Assembly: GCA_964587525.1 (NCBI GenBank)
Contig: CAZPLZ010000002.1
Span: forward strand, 1 to 43,481
Source of the DNA: CAZPLZ01 sp964587525
GTDB taxonomy: Bacteria; Oederibacteriota; CAKKQC01
DNA length: 43,481 bases
Reading direction: 5' to 3'
Part shown: positions 31,081-39,776 of the stretch, piece after piece
How the letters are laid out: the number at the start of each line of letters is the position of its first letter
How positions within the stretch are numbered: the stretch's first letter is position 1
Position numbers and translations under genes: made by a program
The notes under the pieces: model-generated
Told to the model about the DNA's origin: nothing
The model's database searches: none
The model's input: the letters and a program-made list of their open reading frames with translations, nothing else

Positions 31081-33117
31081 ATGGCGAAAATCGAGATCAC
31101 GAAGATCGAAATGGTCTGGCCCGGCAAGTACGACGAGGATGGCACCCGCAGCGAAGTGCCACGGGTGAGCCTGCCTTTCCAGGTCATCGAGACCATCAAC
31201 GAAAGCCGCATCACCCGAGAGGCAAAGAAGGACGGCGTACAGAGCACTCTCTTTGACGTCTGGGAGGGGAAAGAAGGTGACACCTTCGAGGCGGGCTGGA
31301 AGAACAAACTCATCTGGGGTGACAACCTGCTCGTCATGGGGTCACTCATGGAGAAATTCGCGGGTAAGATCGATCTCATCTACATCGATCCGCCGTTCGC
31401 AACCGGAGCTGACTTCTCGTTCACCGCGGAAATCGGAGAAAAGAGATTTCGACTGGAGAAGGAGCAGTCCATTCTAGAAGAGAAGGCCTATCGCGACACA
31501 TGGGGCAGTGGGCTAACCAGCTACCTACAGATGATGGCCCCGCGCATTGGCCTCATTCGGGACCTGCTAACACCAAACGGCCATCTTCTCGTTCACCTGG
31601 CACCAAGCATAAGCCCGCAGTTTCGTCTCGTGTTGGATGAAGTATTCGGCGCAGAAAACTTCCGCAATGAGATTGTCGTGCATCGCCCAATAACGAAGAA
31701 CCTCCAGCGCCAGTTCGAAGTCATCACAGCGTTGCCACAGGGCCACGATGTGATCCTATGGTACTCCTCGCAGGCCGCCACCAGAGTCCCAAACTTACTT
31801 GTGCCGTACGACTCAGCCTCCACCGAGGGCTACTGGCACCGTTTCTGGAGCGGTGCGGATCGACCAACTATGCGCTATAAGTTGTTAGGCGAGAAACCCT
31901 CACACGGTCAGTGGAAATGGGAGCGCGAACGAGCCCTACATGCAGTGGCCAACTACGAGAAGTTTCTCAAAGAGGCTCGCGGGCACACGCTCGTCGACTA
32001 CTGGCGTGCAACCGGCGAAGAGCTCGAATTCATCCGAAAGTCGCCGACGGGCACAGTGGAGAACTGGTTTTCGCCAAGCGTCGATAAAGTGGGGGACACA
32101 GTCTGGGACGATCTAAAGGCGTACGAGAACCAGAAGGACTACGCGACTCAGAAACACGAGGAGCTGCTAAAACGAATCGTCGAATGGCTCAGCATCCCTA
32201 GCTCCCTCGTCGCAGATTTCTTCTGCGGCTCCGGCACAACCCTCGCCGTTGCAGAGAAACTGGGCCGACGCTGGATCGGTTGCGATCTGGGCCGCTGGGC
32301 AATCCACATCACCCGTAAGCGACTACTCGGCATTGAGAACTGTAAGCCCTTCGAGGTCCTGAACCTCGGCAAGTACGAGCGTCAGTACTGGCAGGGCGTG
32401 ACCTTCGGCGAGGCGAAGGACAAGCCCCTCACCGAGCGGGCGCTTTACGAGTACCTAGCATTCATCCTCAAGCTCTATGGGGCTCAGCCCGTGGCCGGGA
32501 TGGTTTACTTGCACGGCAAGAAGGGAAAAGCCATGGTCCACATCGGCGCGGTGGACGCGCCGGTTACCATATCCGAGATTGACACCGCAGTGGACGAATG
32601 CGTCAAGCTCAAGCAGAGCGAGCTACACGTACTTGGCTGGGAATGGGAGATGGGCCTCTATGAACTCATGGTCGAGGCCAGCAAGAAGAAGGGTGTGAAG
32701 CTCCTGCTGCTCCAGATCCCACGAGAGGTGATGGAACAACAGGCGGCGGCCAAGGGGGACGTGCACTTCTTTGAGCTGGCGTACCTGGAGGCCGAGATTA
32801 AGAAGCCCAAGCAGCTCACGGCTCAGGTCGCGCTTAAGGACTTCGTGATCCCCAACACCGATTTGATCCCTGAAGAGGTGCGCAGCAAGGTGAAGAAGTG
32901 GTCGGACTACATCGACTACTGGGCGGTGGACTGGGACTTCCGGAATGACACCTTCATGCAGGGGTGGGTGGCCTATCGTACCCGCAAGGAGCGCAAGCTC
33001 CCGCTTTCCTCGGATCCGCACACTTATGAGAAGGCCGGTAGGTACCGCATCCTCGTAAAGGTAATCGACATCTTCGGCAATGATACCTCTCAGGCCTTCG
33101 ACGTGGAGATGAAGTAG
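31081..33117 (+). CDS. Type III-like adenine-N6 DNA methyltransferase (Mod)
   Basis: 678 residues with a clear ribosome-binding site (GTAGGAGGCGAAGC before ATG). The motif order is that of beta-class N6-adenine methyltransferases: catalytic DPPFATG at about 103-109 (motif IV), then DFFCGSGTT at 379-387 (motif I, SAM binding) and GCDLGRWA just after. The N-terminal 80 residues hold a short insertion with a WEGKEGDTFEAGW stretch, and the C-terminal 250 residues carry a target-recognition-like region (ELHVLGWEWEMGLYEL). It is immediately followed by a Res-type helicase-nuclease, so it should be the modification and specificity subunit. The recognition site cannot be read from the protein. Length is typical for Mod subunits. 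Confidence 0.92.
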   Translation: MAKIEITKIEMVWPGKYDEDGTRSEVPRVSLPFQVIETINESRITREAKKDGVQSTLFDVWEGKEGDTFEAGWKNKLIWGDNLLVMGSLMEKFAGKIDLIYIDPPFATGADFSFTAEIGEKRFRLEKEQSILEEKAYRDTWGSGLTSYLQMMAPRIGLIRDLLTPNGHLLVHLAPSISPQFRLVLDEVFGAENFRNEIVVHRPITKNLQRQFEVITALPQGHDVILWYSSQAATRVPNLLVPYDSASTEGYWHRFWSGADRPTMRYKLLGEKPSHGQWKWERERALHAVANYEKFLKEARGHTLVDYWRATGEELEFIRKSPTGTVENWFSPSVDKVGDTVWDDLKAYENQKDYATQKHEELLKRIVEWLSIPSSLVADFFCGSGTTLAVAEKLGRRWIGCDLGRWAIHITRKRLLGIENCKPFEVLNLGKYERQYWQGVTFGEAKDKPLTERALYEYLAFILKLYGAQPVAGMVYLHGKKGKAMVHIGAVDAPVTISEIDTAVDECVKLKQSELHVLGWEWEMGLYELMVEASKKKGVKLLLLQIPREVMEQQAAAKGDVHFFELAYLEAEIKKPKQLTAQVALKDFVIPNTDLIPEEVRSKVKKWSDYIDYWAVDWDFRNDTFMQGWVAYRTRKERKLPLSSDPHTYEKAGRYRILVKVIDIFGNDTSQAFDVEMK

Positions 33118-33236
33118 CCACGGCCAAAGCTGTAATTTCCTACGACAAGGATCTCCCCGAGATCCCGGACCGCCGGCCGTGGGAGAAGCCGACATCCTAC
33201 CTTGTCAAGGACGCCGCCGCCCCGACTGGCTGGCGC

Positions 33237-35894
33237 GTGAACGACGCTGGCCGTCGCCCGAGTCGGCTGATGCTTGTCCCCAGAATTCGTGCGGAGGTAG
33301 ACGTCTGGCGGGATGCGGGCTACGCAGGCGCCTCGGATGTGACCAAACGTCTCTTCGAGTATTGGTTCGAAGAGGACCACGAGGTGCCGGGGTTTAGCGT
33401 TCCCTTCCGCTACTGGTTCTGCCAGCGGGAGGCGATGGAAACTCTGGCGTGGCTCATAGAAGTCTTTGGAGAGCGCGACTCAAGAAGGCTCATCGAGGCC
33501 CTTGCGACGATCTTCGAGAAGGACCTCCTGTCGAAGAACATTGAGTTCCAGACCAGCATGGATGGCCGGCGCCAGATCCGCCGCTACATCCCCGAGCTGG
33601 ATGCCGACGGCGTGCAGGACCTCCCCCCTGAGGATCTTCGTCGCTACGCCTTCAAAATGGCAACGGGATCAGGGAAGACCTGGGTCATGGCTATGGCCAT
33701 CATCTGGGCCAGGTTCCACAAGCAGCGTATACCCGGCTCAGATCTGTCAACAAACTTCCTGATCGTCGCGCCAAACGTCATCGTCTACCAGCGCCTCGAA
33801 AAGGACTTTGCCAGTAACCGCATATTCTACGAGTTGCCGCTGATCCCGCCAGAGTGGCGCGGTGCGTTTTCCCAGAAGGTGATTCTACGTGGCGAGGCTA
33901 CGGAGCCTGATCCCTCCGGCAATCTCTTCCTCACCAACATCCATCAACTCTACGAGTCGCGTGATGCGGAGTGGACTCCGCAGAACGCTGTGGAGGCGCT
34001 TCTCGGCAAGAAGCCGGCGCAAGACTTGGCCGCGTCCGGTCAGCGTTCAATGCTGGAGCGGGTGAAGTCACTCCGAGATCTCGTCGTTCTCAACGACGAG
34101 GCACACCACGTTCACGACGAAGACCTGGCCTGGAGCCAGTCGCTACTGGCGATCCATCGCTCGCTGCCCAAGGGGATGCCACTGTGGCTCGACTTCTCCG
34201 CAACGCCTAAGGACCAGAACGGCATGTATTACCCCTGGACGGTGTGCGACTATCCTCTCGCCCAGGCGGTGGAGGACCGGATCGTCAAAGCACCGCTGAT
34301 CGTGACCAAGCAGGATGATCCGAAGCAGCCGAAGCAGGAACCTTCCCGCGTCACCAAGGACAATGTGGCAGAAAAGTACGGCTACTGGCTGCGCGCCGCG
34401 GTTGCTCGCTGGAAGGAACACTGGAAGGTCTACCAGAAACTCGGCACCAGACCAGTCCTGTTCGTAATGACGGAAAAGAACGTATACGCGGATACTTTGG
34501 GCAGGTTCCTATGGAAGACCAAGGAATTCAGCTTAAAGGAGTCTGAAGTCCTCGTGATTCACACCGATGCCGCCGGCGAGATCACCAAGAAGGACCTAGA
34601 GAAGGCCCGCGAGGTCGCGCGGGACATCGACAAGGCCGAGAACAAAATCAAGGCGATCGTGAGCGTCATGATGCTGCGCGAGGGCTGGGACGTTCGCAAC
34701 GTCTCCGTGGTATTGGGGCTGCGCCCCTTCACGGCGAAAGCGGAGATACTTCCCGAGCAGGTCATTGGGCGCGGGCTGCGCCTCATGGCCCAAGTGAGTC
34801 CTGACCGCACGCAAACACTAGAGGTTCTGGGCACGAAGAACCTGCTCGACATCCTGCGCACTCAACTGGAGGCCGAGGGTGTCGGCGTCACGAGCGCCAA
34901 GACGGACCCGCCACCGCCGGTCATCATCGCACCCGTACAGGAGCGGCTCACCTACAACATTGCGATCCCGCTCACGAAGCCAAGCCTTGCACACGACATC
35001 CGCAAGCTCGCCAACTTGAGAGTTGACGAGCTGGAAGCCATCTACGATCAGGAAGAGCTGGCGGAGCCCTTCCGTGTGACGCTAAAACTAGAGTTCGTGA
35101 CTACGGAGACTGAGGTGCACCAGGCCGAATTAGGTGCGGGCGAGCTCCCCCCAGCACACGAACTTATCGCTTCGATCACCAACAAGCTCATCGACCGGGC
35201 CAAGTTGCCCAACCGTTTTGCTGAACTGTATCCCGTGGTACAGCTCTACGTGAGCAACCGTTGCTTCGGTCAGAAGGTAGATCTCGATAATCACAGGCTT
35301 CGCTCCCACCTGGCCCGCATTGAGTTGCAGGAGGGAATCACAAAATACCTGGCCCGCAAGGTCGCCGAGCTGACGGTCGAGCGGAGAGCCATCGAGTTCG
35401 ACAAAGCCGATTTCCGCCTCTCCGAAACGAGACCCTTTAGCTGGCGGCGGGATCTGCCGCCGCTTGAGGCGAGGTCAACCGTGTTCAACTATGTCGCAAC
35501 CTATAATACCTTTGAACGTCGTTTCGCCAGGTTCCTCGACGGCGCCAAGGGTATGCTCCGATTTGCCTCCCTCGGCACTACCGAGCAGGGCGAGTCCGGG
35601 ACGCAGTTCCGTGTTGACTACCTCAAGCCCAGTGGTGCCATCGGCTTCTACCATCCGGACTGGGTCGCGGTGCAGAAAGTGGGAGACGGTGAAGTGAACT
35701 GGATCATCGAAACGAAGGGCCGCGTGTGGGAAGGAACGGCCGATAAAGACACGGCCATCCGCGACTGGTGCGAGAATGTCTCAAAACAGACGGGACAAGT
35801 TTGGCGTTACCTCCGAGTTGACCAGCACATCTTCGGCGACGGCACGTGGGGCAGCTTCCAGGATCTGGTAGATGCGATCTTGAAAGAATCATAA
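33237..35894 (+). CDS. Type III-like restriction helicase-nuclease (Res)
   Basis: 885 residues from GTG at 33237, the first standard start codon in this frame. The SF2 helicase core has FKMATGSGKT (motif I, about 139-148), LNDEAHHVHD (motif II, 285-294), FSATP (motif III) and MMLREGWDVRNV plus EQVIGRGLR (motifs V-VI). The C-terminal nuclease has HPDW at 806-809 and IIETKG at 823-828, i.e. D808, E825 and K827 as the PD-(D/E)XK set. It should translocate on or unwind DNA and cut it with the Mod partner. Coding-like sequence continues upstream to about 33117 (RRPWEKPTSYLV and WRVNDAG are in frame), so the true N-terminus is probably longer and may use a non-standard start such as ATT at 33135. 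Confidence 0.92.
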   Translation: MNDAGRRPSRLMLVPRIRAEVDVWRDAGYAGASDVTKRLFEYWFEEDHEVPGFSVPFRYWFCQREAMETLAWLIEVFGERDSRRLIEALATIFEKDLLSKNIEFQTSMDGRRQIRRYIPELDADGVQDLPPEDLRRYAFKMATGSGKTWVMAMAIIWARFHKQRIPGSDLSTNFLIVAPNVIVYQRLEKDFASNRIFYELPLIPPEWRGAFSQKVILRGEATEPDPSGNLFLTNIHQLYESRDAEWTPQNAVEALLGKKPAQDLAASGQRSMLERVKSLRDLVVLNDEAHHVHDEDLAWSQSLLAIHRSLPKGMPLWLDFSATPKDQNGMYYPWTVCDYPLAQAVEDRIVKAPLIVTKQDDPKQPKQEPSRVTKDNVAEKYGYWLRAAVARWKEHWKVYQKLGTRPVLFVMTEKNVYADTLGRFLWKTKEFSLKESEVLVIHTDAAGEITKKDLEKAREVARDIDKAENKIKAIVSVMMLREGWDVRNVSVVLGLRPFTAKAEILPEQVIGRGLRLMAQVSPDRTQTLEVLGTKNLLDILRTQLEAEGVGVTSAKTDPPPPVIIAPVQERLTYNIAIPLTKPSLAHDIRKLANLRVDELEAIYDQEELAEPFRVTLKLEFVTTETEVHQAELGAGELPPAHELIASITNKLIDRAKLPNRFAELYPVVQLYVSNRCFGQKVDLDNHRLRSHLARIELQEGITKYLARKVAELTVERRAIEFDKADFRLSETRPFSWRRDLPPLEARSTVFNYVATYNTFERRFARFLDGAKGMLRFASLGTTEQGESGTQFRVDYLKPSGAIGFYHPDWVAVQKVGDGEVNWIIETKGRVWEGTADKDTAIRDWCENVSKQTGQVWRYLRVDQHIFGDGTWGSFQDLVDAILKES

Positions 35895-36016
35895 TCCACA
35901 TACCTCCACATAATCATGATTCAGCGATATCGAGCACTTCGAACAGTTGTCAGAGCTAAGAGCCAGGATCACTGTCAATCACCACGATCTTTGGGGCCGG
36001 CCAACGCGGGGCGGGG

Positions 36017-38365
36017 TCAAAACAGGTCGTCCAGAAAGGGTTCGGCGAGTATGATTTCGCCTCCTGGAGCATCAGGCGACGTCAGATACCTGAAGGATGA
36101 ATTTTCCGCCATTTCCTCGAAAGTAACAGCATAGCGATGTGGGACACTTGCTTCTTGAGCCTCCTCCAGATTCATGTAGGGATCGTATGGCTCCAATTCC
36201 CTTTCAGTGAAGAGGATGAAGGGCACGCGCTGCTCACGGAGACGCCAGAGAATGCTCCGCTCTGATTCTGAGAAACTAGCAGCTAGTTTTGACAAGACTA
36301 CGAAACAGTCCACCCCCGATTTGCGAACGGCCTTTCTGACACGGAGCAGATTGGCAACATCGTCACGGGTGATGTCTTTGTTCTGCTTGCACTCTCCAAT
36401 AACCATTGTCGGCTCTCCCCATGAATCTACGTTCAAGACCGCGAAGTCCACTTCACACTTGAACCCGGGCACTTCCAGGTTCAAAGCAGTCGTGTACAGG
36501 AAGGTCCCAAATCCATGGTGCTCCCTGAGAAGTTGGAGAAGTGCCAGCACGACCGGTACCGAACCCTCTTGATGATTATCTCGACCGAACAGACCAGTAA
36601 GACGAAACCTCCAATCGCCTCTGCCTCGCAGTAGAGGTCCGATCAGAAAGGAGTGTCCGCAGTACTCACATACTGACCGTTCGCGCACGTTGTCAACTGG
36701 AAGCCAGTAGTTGAGTGTGCAATGTGGGCATTCGAGGATAAGCCCAGTTCTTAGTACCCTCCTACGCAACAGATAATCGAAGACATCCTGGGGATCGAGC
36801 TGAGGCTTTTCTCGCGGAACAATGTAGAGGTCCTTGTGTCTTTCAAATGAGGCCCTGCCATCAGGAGCGCGATCAATGATTGTCTGGACGGCTGCATTCC
36901 GGGCTATTCCCTCTCTTGCTGCGCGACCCTCGATGAGTCGCCGGACTCCGGTAATTTTGAATACCCGACACCCTTCCAGACCGCTCATCTGTTGGATAAG
37001 ACGCTCCGCGATCCTTCCTGGCTGACTCGGCTCAGCTTTCAGGCCGGCCCGCAGAAACACTTCCCCAATCAGAGAACGGAAACTAAGGGGTACGACCTGG
37101 AGGACATCATCCCGCAGATGCACGATTACGGAGATCCCATCGTGGCCCAGACGAAAGTTTCTTCGATCATGCAGAACATACTTGCCCAACTCAGCACTCA
37201 TGTCTGGTAAGTACGGTGGGTGCAAGGTGTGCCCCGTGTATTCATGCTCCCCGTACGCCTGGATTTGGGCAACTAGCAGTTGGCGTCCATCCTCATAGAT
37301 ATCCTCCCCCACCGCCGGCTTCTCAGGCAGTGCGAAAGTCGCGATGTAACCACCTTTCCCCCCCTGCTCTACATTCCCGAGCACAGTAGTCCGTTCAAAA
37401 ACGTAAGAAGGAGGAACAACGTTGAGCCCATTCCATGTCGCCTCTTCGACATGGCACATGGTCATGCGGGAACCTTCGGGCGCCAGCCCCTCACCAATTT
37501 CCTTCAGCAGCCCAACAGGAGAATCCTCCCCCGTATGCCAGACCCCAATCAGTGATTCGCTTTCCCCCCGCTGTTTCTGACGATCGTGCATATGTTGGAG
37601 GAATTCAACGACGTATCTCCTAACCCTGGCGTGGTGGCCGCGCGGAAGGAACGCCAACTTGATCCCTGACGCCCGCAGGTTCCAGAAGGAAATAAGATCT
37701 CTGGCACTCGCTGGGGCTCCCACGAAGACGCCGTCCATGCCGAACCATCCTCCCCGTCGGTTAGCATAGGCTGTGAGACTATCTCTCGAGACGCCCAGCG
37801 GCGTGACGCCACCAATGATATCCACCGGGATTTCTCCAGCGATTTCTACTACACGTGGCTTCATCGCCTTGAGATAGGCGTCAGCATAGTCCATGGGAGA
37901 CGATGGAAACCGGCCAAATTGAACAGTGAACATGCCGCCCAGCAGATCATCTGGTTTCCATTCGAAATGCAGGCAATTGCTTCTGGCATCTGGCCTCCGG
38001 AATTCCTCTTTCCAATAACGTCGGAAAATCGGGACGACATCAAGAACGCCCATCCGACCTCTATCGGAACCTTCCAGGAGGCCCGAGTCGTTAAGCCTCT
38101 CGGGCCATGTGAGCCATCTATGACGATCAAGGACGCCACTTACGTCCGCAGTAGCAACAACAGGATGTAGAACGTCCACCCCGAATGCATGAATGAGCTG
38201 GCCAATCTCTTCATCATTGCCAACTGCTATGAACGGGTTATAGATCCCACCCCACAATGCAGTGCTGATCTCCGCTGCCTTGAGGACATCCTCGACACAT
38301 GCCTCCCTAACGAGGAAGCCTATTCTGAGTGGTCGGTAGCCTACCGAGATGGACGCTGTTGCCAT
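36017..38365 (-). CDS. Large unknown protein with zinc ribbon and C-terminal PD-(D/E)XK nuclease-like domain
   Basis: 782 residues from ATG at 38365. The N-terminal 400 residues are an alpha/beta region with no family I recognise (IGFLVREACVEDVLKAAEIS, then ALWGGIYNPFIAV). A four-cysteine zinc ribbon lies at C546, C549, C566 and C569 (CPHC...CEYCG). The C-terminal part has EVDFAVLNVD with D640, then GECKQ with E658 and K660, which fits the catalytic core of a PD-(D/E)XK nuclease. No membrane segment or signal peptide. It converges with the Res gene across 122 bases and is downstream of a terminator and a tRNA-Gly fragment. A restriction or anti-invader nuclease is likely by domain content and place; the exact target is unknown. 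Confidence 0.8.
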   Translation of the reverse strand: MATASISVGYRPLRIGFLVREACVEDVLKAAEISTALWGGIYNPFIAVGNDEEIGQLIHAFGVDVLHPVVATADVSGVLDRHRWLTWPERLNDSGLLEGSDRGRMGVLDVVPIFRRYWKEEFRRPDARSNCLHFEWKPDDLLGGMFTVQFGRFPSSPMDYADAYLKAMKPRVVEIAGEIPVDIIGGVTPLGVSRDSLTAYANRRGGWFGMDGVFVGAPASARDLISFWNLRASGIKLAFLPRGHHARVRRYVVEFLQHMHDRQKQRGESESLIGVWHTGEDSPVGLLKEIGEGLAPEGSRMTMCHVEEATWNGLNVVPPSYVFERTTVLGNVEQGGKGGYIATFALPEKPAVGEDIYEDGRQLLVAQIQAYGEHEYTGHTLHPPYLPDMSAELGKYVLHDRRNFRLGHDGISVIVHLRDDVLQVVPLSFRSLIGEVFLRAGLKAEPSQPGRIAERLIQQMSGLEGCRVFKITGVRRLIEGRAAREGIARNAAVQTIIDRAPDGRASFERHKDLYIVPREKPQLDPQDVFDYLLRRRVLRTGLILECPHCTLNYWLPVDNVRERSVCEYCGHSFLIGPLLRGRGDWRFRLTGLFGRDNHQEGSVPVVLALLQLLREHHGFGTFLYTTALNLEVPGFKCEVDFAVLNVDSWGEPTMVIGECKQNKDITRDDVANLLRVRKAVRKSGVDCFVVLSKLAASFSESERSILWRLREQRVPFILFTERELEPYDPYMNLEEAQEASVPHRYAVTFEEMAENSSFRYLTSPDAPGGEIILAEPFLDDLF

Positions 38366-38583
38366 GCATCCATTATGGCCGATCTAGAGCCAGGGCTCGT
38401 TTCCAGCGCCCCCTCATTAAACCGTACGTGACCCGGATGATTCTCTCTCCGCGATCATTCTCGGCTGACGCACGTCCATGGTGCCACCAAGTTAGCCCTC
38501 GTACACCATCCATTGGCACCGGATACCAAGGCCACGAAATCCTGGCGCGCGTTCCAAAATGAAGCTGTGCAGCACAAGAGAAA

Positions 38584-38614
38584 ACCCGTGGGAGTTTTTC
38601 TTTCTCGCACGGGT
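38584..38614 (-). terminator. Stem-loop terminator downstream of the tRNA-Gly fragment
   Basis: ACCCGTGGGAG and CTCGCACGGGT can pair with one mismatch around a T-rich loop. A T-tract follows on both strands, so it can act in either direction. It lies just beyond the 3' end of the tRNA fragment, as expected for a tRNA gene's own terminator. Confidence 0.8.
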
Positions 38615-38645
38615 TTTTGATGTGCCTCCGGTTATGCTTAGTTCG

Positions 38646-38688
38646 AGCGGGAGATGGGGATCGAACCAACGACTTTCACCTTGGCAAA
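38646..38688 (-). tRNA. 3' half of tRNA-Gly(GCC), partial
   Basis: Read on the minus strand: anticodon loop TTGCCAA, then AAGTCG in the variable region, T-arm GTTGGTTCGATCC..., acceptor 3' strand CTCCCGC and a T at the discriminator position. The run from TTGCCAA to the acceptor end has the same length as in normal tRNA-Gly(GCC). There is one T-stem mismatch (positions 51-63). The 5' half is missing; only a GCTCAGTT-like remnant precedes it. CCA is not encoded (CGA). This is likely not functional and looks like an att scar or deleted tRNA. Confidence 0.65.
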
Positions 38689-38703
38689 ACTGAGCAGGTC
38701 ACC

Positions 38704-39378
38704 CTACTTATCGCTTTCGCTTTTTTTATGGGGAAGCCGCCTTACTCCCTTTAGATTTCCATTTAAAACAAGACCCTCAATCCTCTCTCCTCGATCGAGC
38801 ACATCCTCGAATAGCCTTCGTTGTACAGACCTCGGTAGACCAACTTCCTCTGCCAATCGTATATAGTTACGGGCATTATTGATTTTTTTAGCTATGATGT
38901 CTTCTTTTTGCTCTTCGAGGTTCAACTTTCGCTTCTTCCTCTCTGTAAATAGAGTTGTAAGGTAGTAAACATAATTAACCAAGGGCGCAACTACATTGCC
39001 AATTCCCGTTACTATTAGGTCCCCAGGTGACCCATATCTGATCGAATGAACTTTTAGTTGCTCAGATGTATCGAATAATCGAAAACCCAACCCCCGCTGA
39101 TGCAATGCCCACCAGTACCGTCTAGCCCAGTATGGCCTCTGGGAATACCACGGAAGAAACTCCTCGAATTCATCTGAGTAGTCTTCCCACGACTTGTCGC
39201 CCAATGATTCCTTACGTTCAGCAGCTATTCTCTGGAGACGAAACTGCACTCGATACAAACTATCAATATCGAATAGGAAGGTCGCCATCTTTTCGGCAGA
39301 CCAATCCCCATCAATTTCTACGACCATTTGAGATTCTGAAAATTCTCGCTGCGAGAAGCTTCTTTGTTCTTCACTCAT
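38704..39378 (-). CDS. Unknown 224-residue protein, small hydrophobic segment
   Basis: From ATG at 39378. I do not recognise the family. It is rich in aromatic and charged residues in the middle (PWYSQRPYWARRYWWALHQR). A loop reading IRYGSPGDLIVTGIGNVVAP is followed by a hydrophobic helix (NYVYYLTTLFTE) and a long charged helical tail ending in KKSESDK. That GSPG-hydrophobic-coil arrangement is familiar from small proteins of predicted conflict systems, but this is only a pattern memory. It is visibly AT-richer than the restriction cluster. Its stop lies 15 bases from the tRNA-Gly fragment, and the composite R1+R2 repeat lies upstream. Function cannot be stated. Confidence 0.65.
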   Translation of the reverse strand: MSEEQRSFSQREFSESQMVVEIDGDWSAEKMATFLFDIDSLYRVQFRLQRIAAERKESLGDKSWEDYSDEFEEFLPWYSQRPYWARRYWWALHQRGLGFRLFDTSEQLKVHSIRYGSPGDLIVTGIGNVVAPLVNYVYYLTTLFTERKKRKLNLEEQKEDIIAKKINNARNYIRLAEEVGLPRSVQRRLFEDVLDRGERIEGLVLNGNLKGVRRLPHKKSESDK

Positions 39379-39444
39379 GTGGGCTTATATATCCCCGTAA
39401 GTTCCCAGCACTTTCAGGAGTTGTGTTCGAACCAATACTTGCAG

Positions 39445-39634
39445 ATGTTCATGATATTATAACTTCCGCCTTCCCTCTGTCCTCGGTGTGCCGAGATCTT
39501 GCGCAAAGAATGGAGTCGGTCATCATATTATCGTATTCTAGCGATCGGCAGATCATCCTGGTTTCAGATTCCTCCGCTTAGACCTCTTCCCTACCTCTCA
39601 CCAAGTTGCGAACAACTGCAGGTTGTCCTATCCG
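39445..39634 (+). repeat. R1+R2 composite repeat, copy B
   Basis: R1 core TTCATGATATTATAACTTC (39448-39466), a 25-base insertion relative to copy A, R2 from about 39503 (AAGAATGGAGTC, TCATCATATTATCGTATTC), then CCTGGTTTCAGATTCCTCCG and GGTTGTCCTATCCG. Same order as 23549-23718. Confidence 0.8.
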
Positions 39635-39683
39635 AATGCAATGATCAAACACCTCAAGACAATATGATGACTGACCCGATTCC
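39507..39683. repeat. Inverted-repeat bounded unit of about 177 bases
   Basis: The left end GAATGGAGTCGGTCATCATA (39507 on) is matched in reverse orientation by ACAATATGATGACTGACCCG near 39659-39683. Ends of this kind suggest a MITE- or REP-like unit. Spacer 39379-39776 otherwise holds no gene I can support. Confidence 0.55.
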
Positions 39684-39776
39684 ACTCGCTGCCATTCGTG
39701 TTCAGGAACGATGTGACCACGGACTGCGAGCGGCGCCCGTAGGTCTTCCTGGCCGTGAAGCGTAACATTGCTATGC

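Noticed and set aside
38395..38480. Possible 3' remnant of a second group II intron (CACGTACGGTTT, then ATGAGGGGGCGC on the minus strand)
   Set aside because: It resembles domain V/VI 3' sequence, but I could not find the matching 5' half of domain V, so the hit may be chance.
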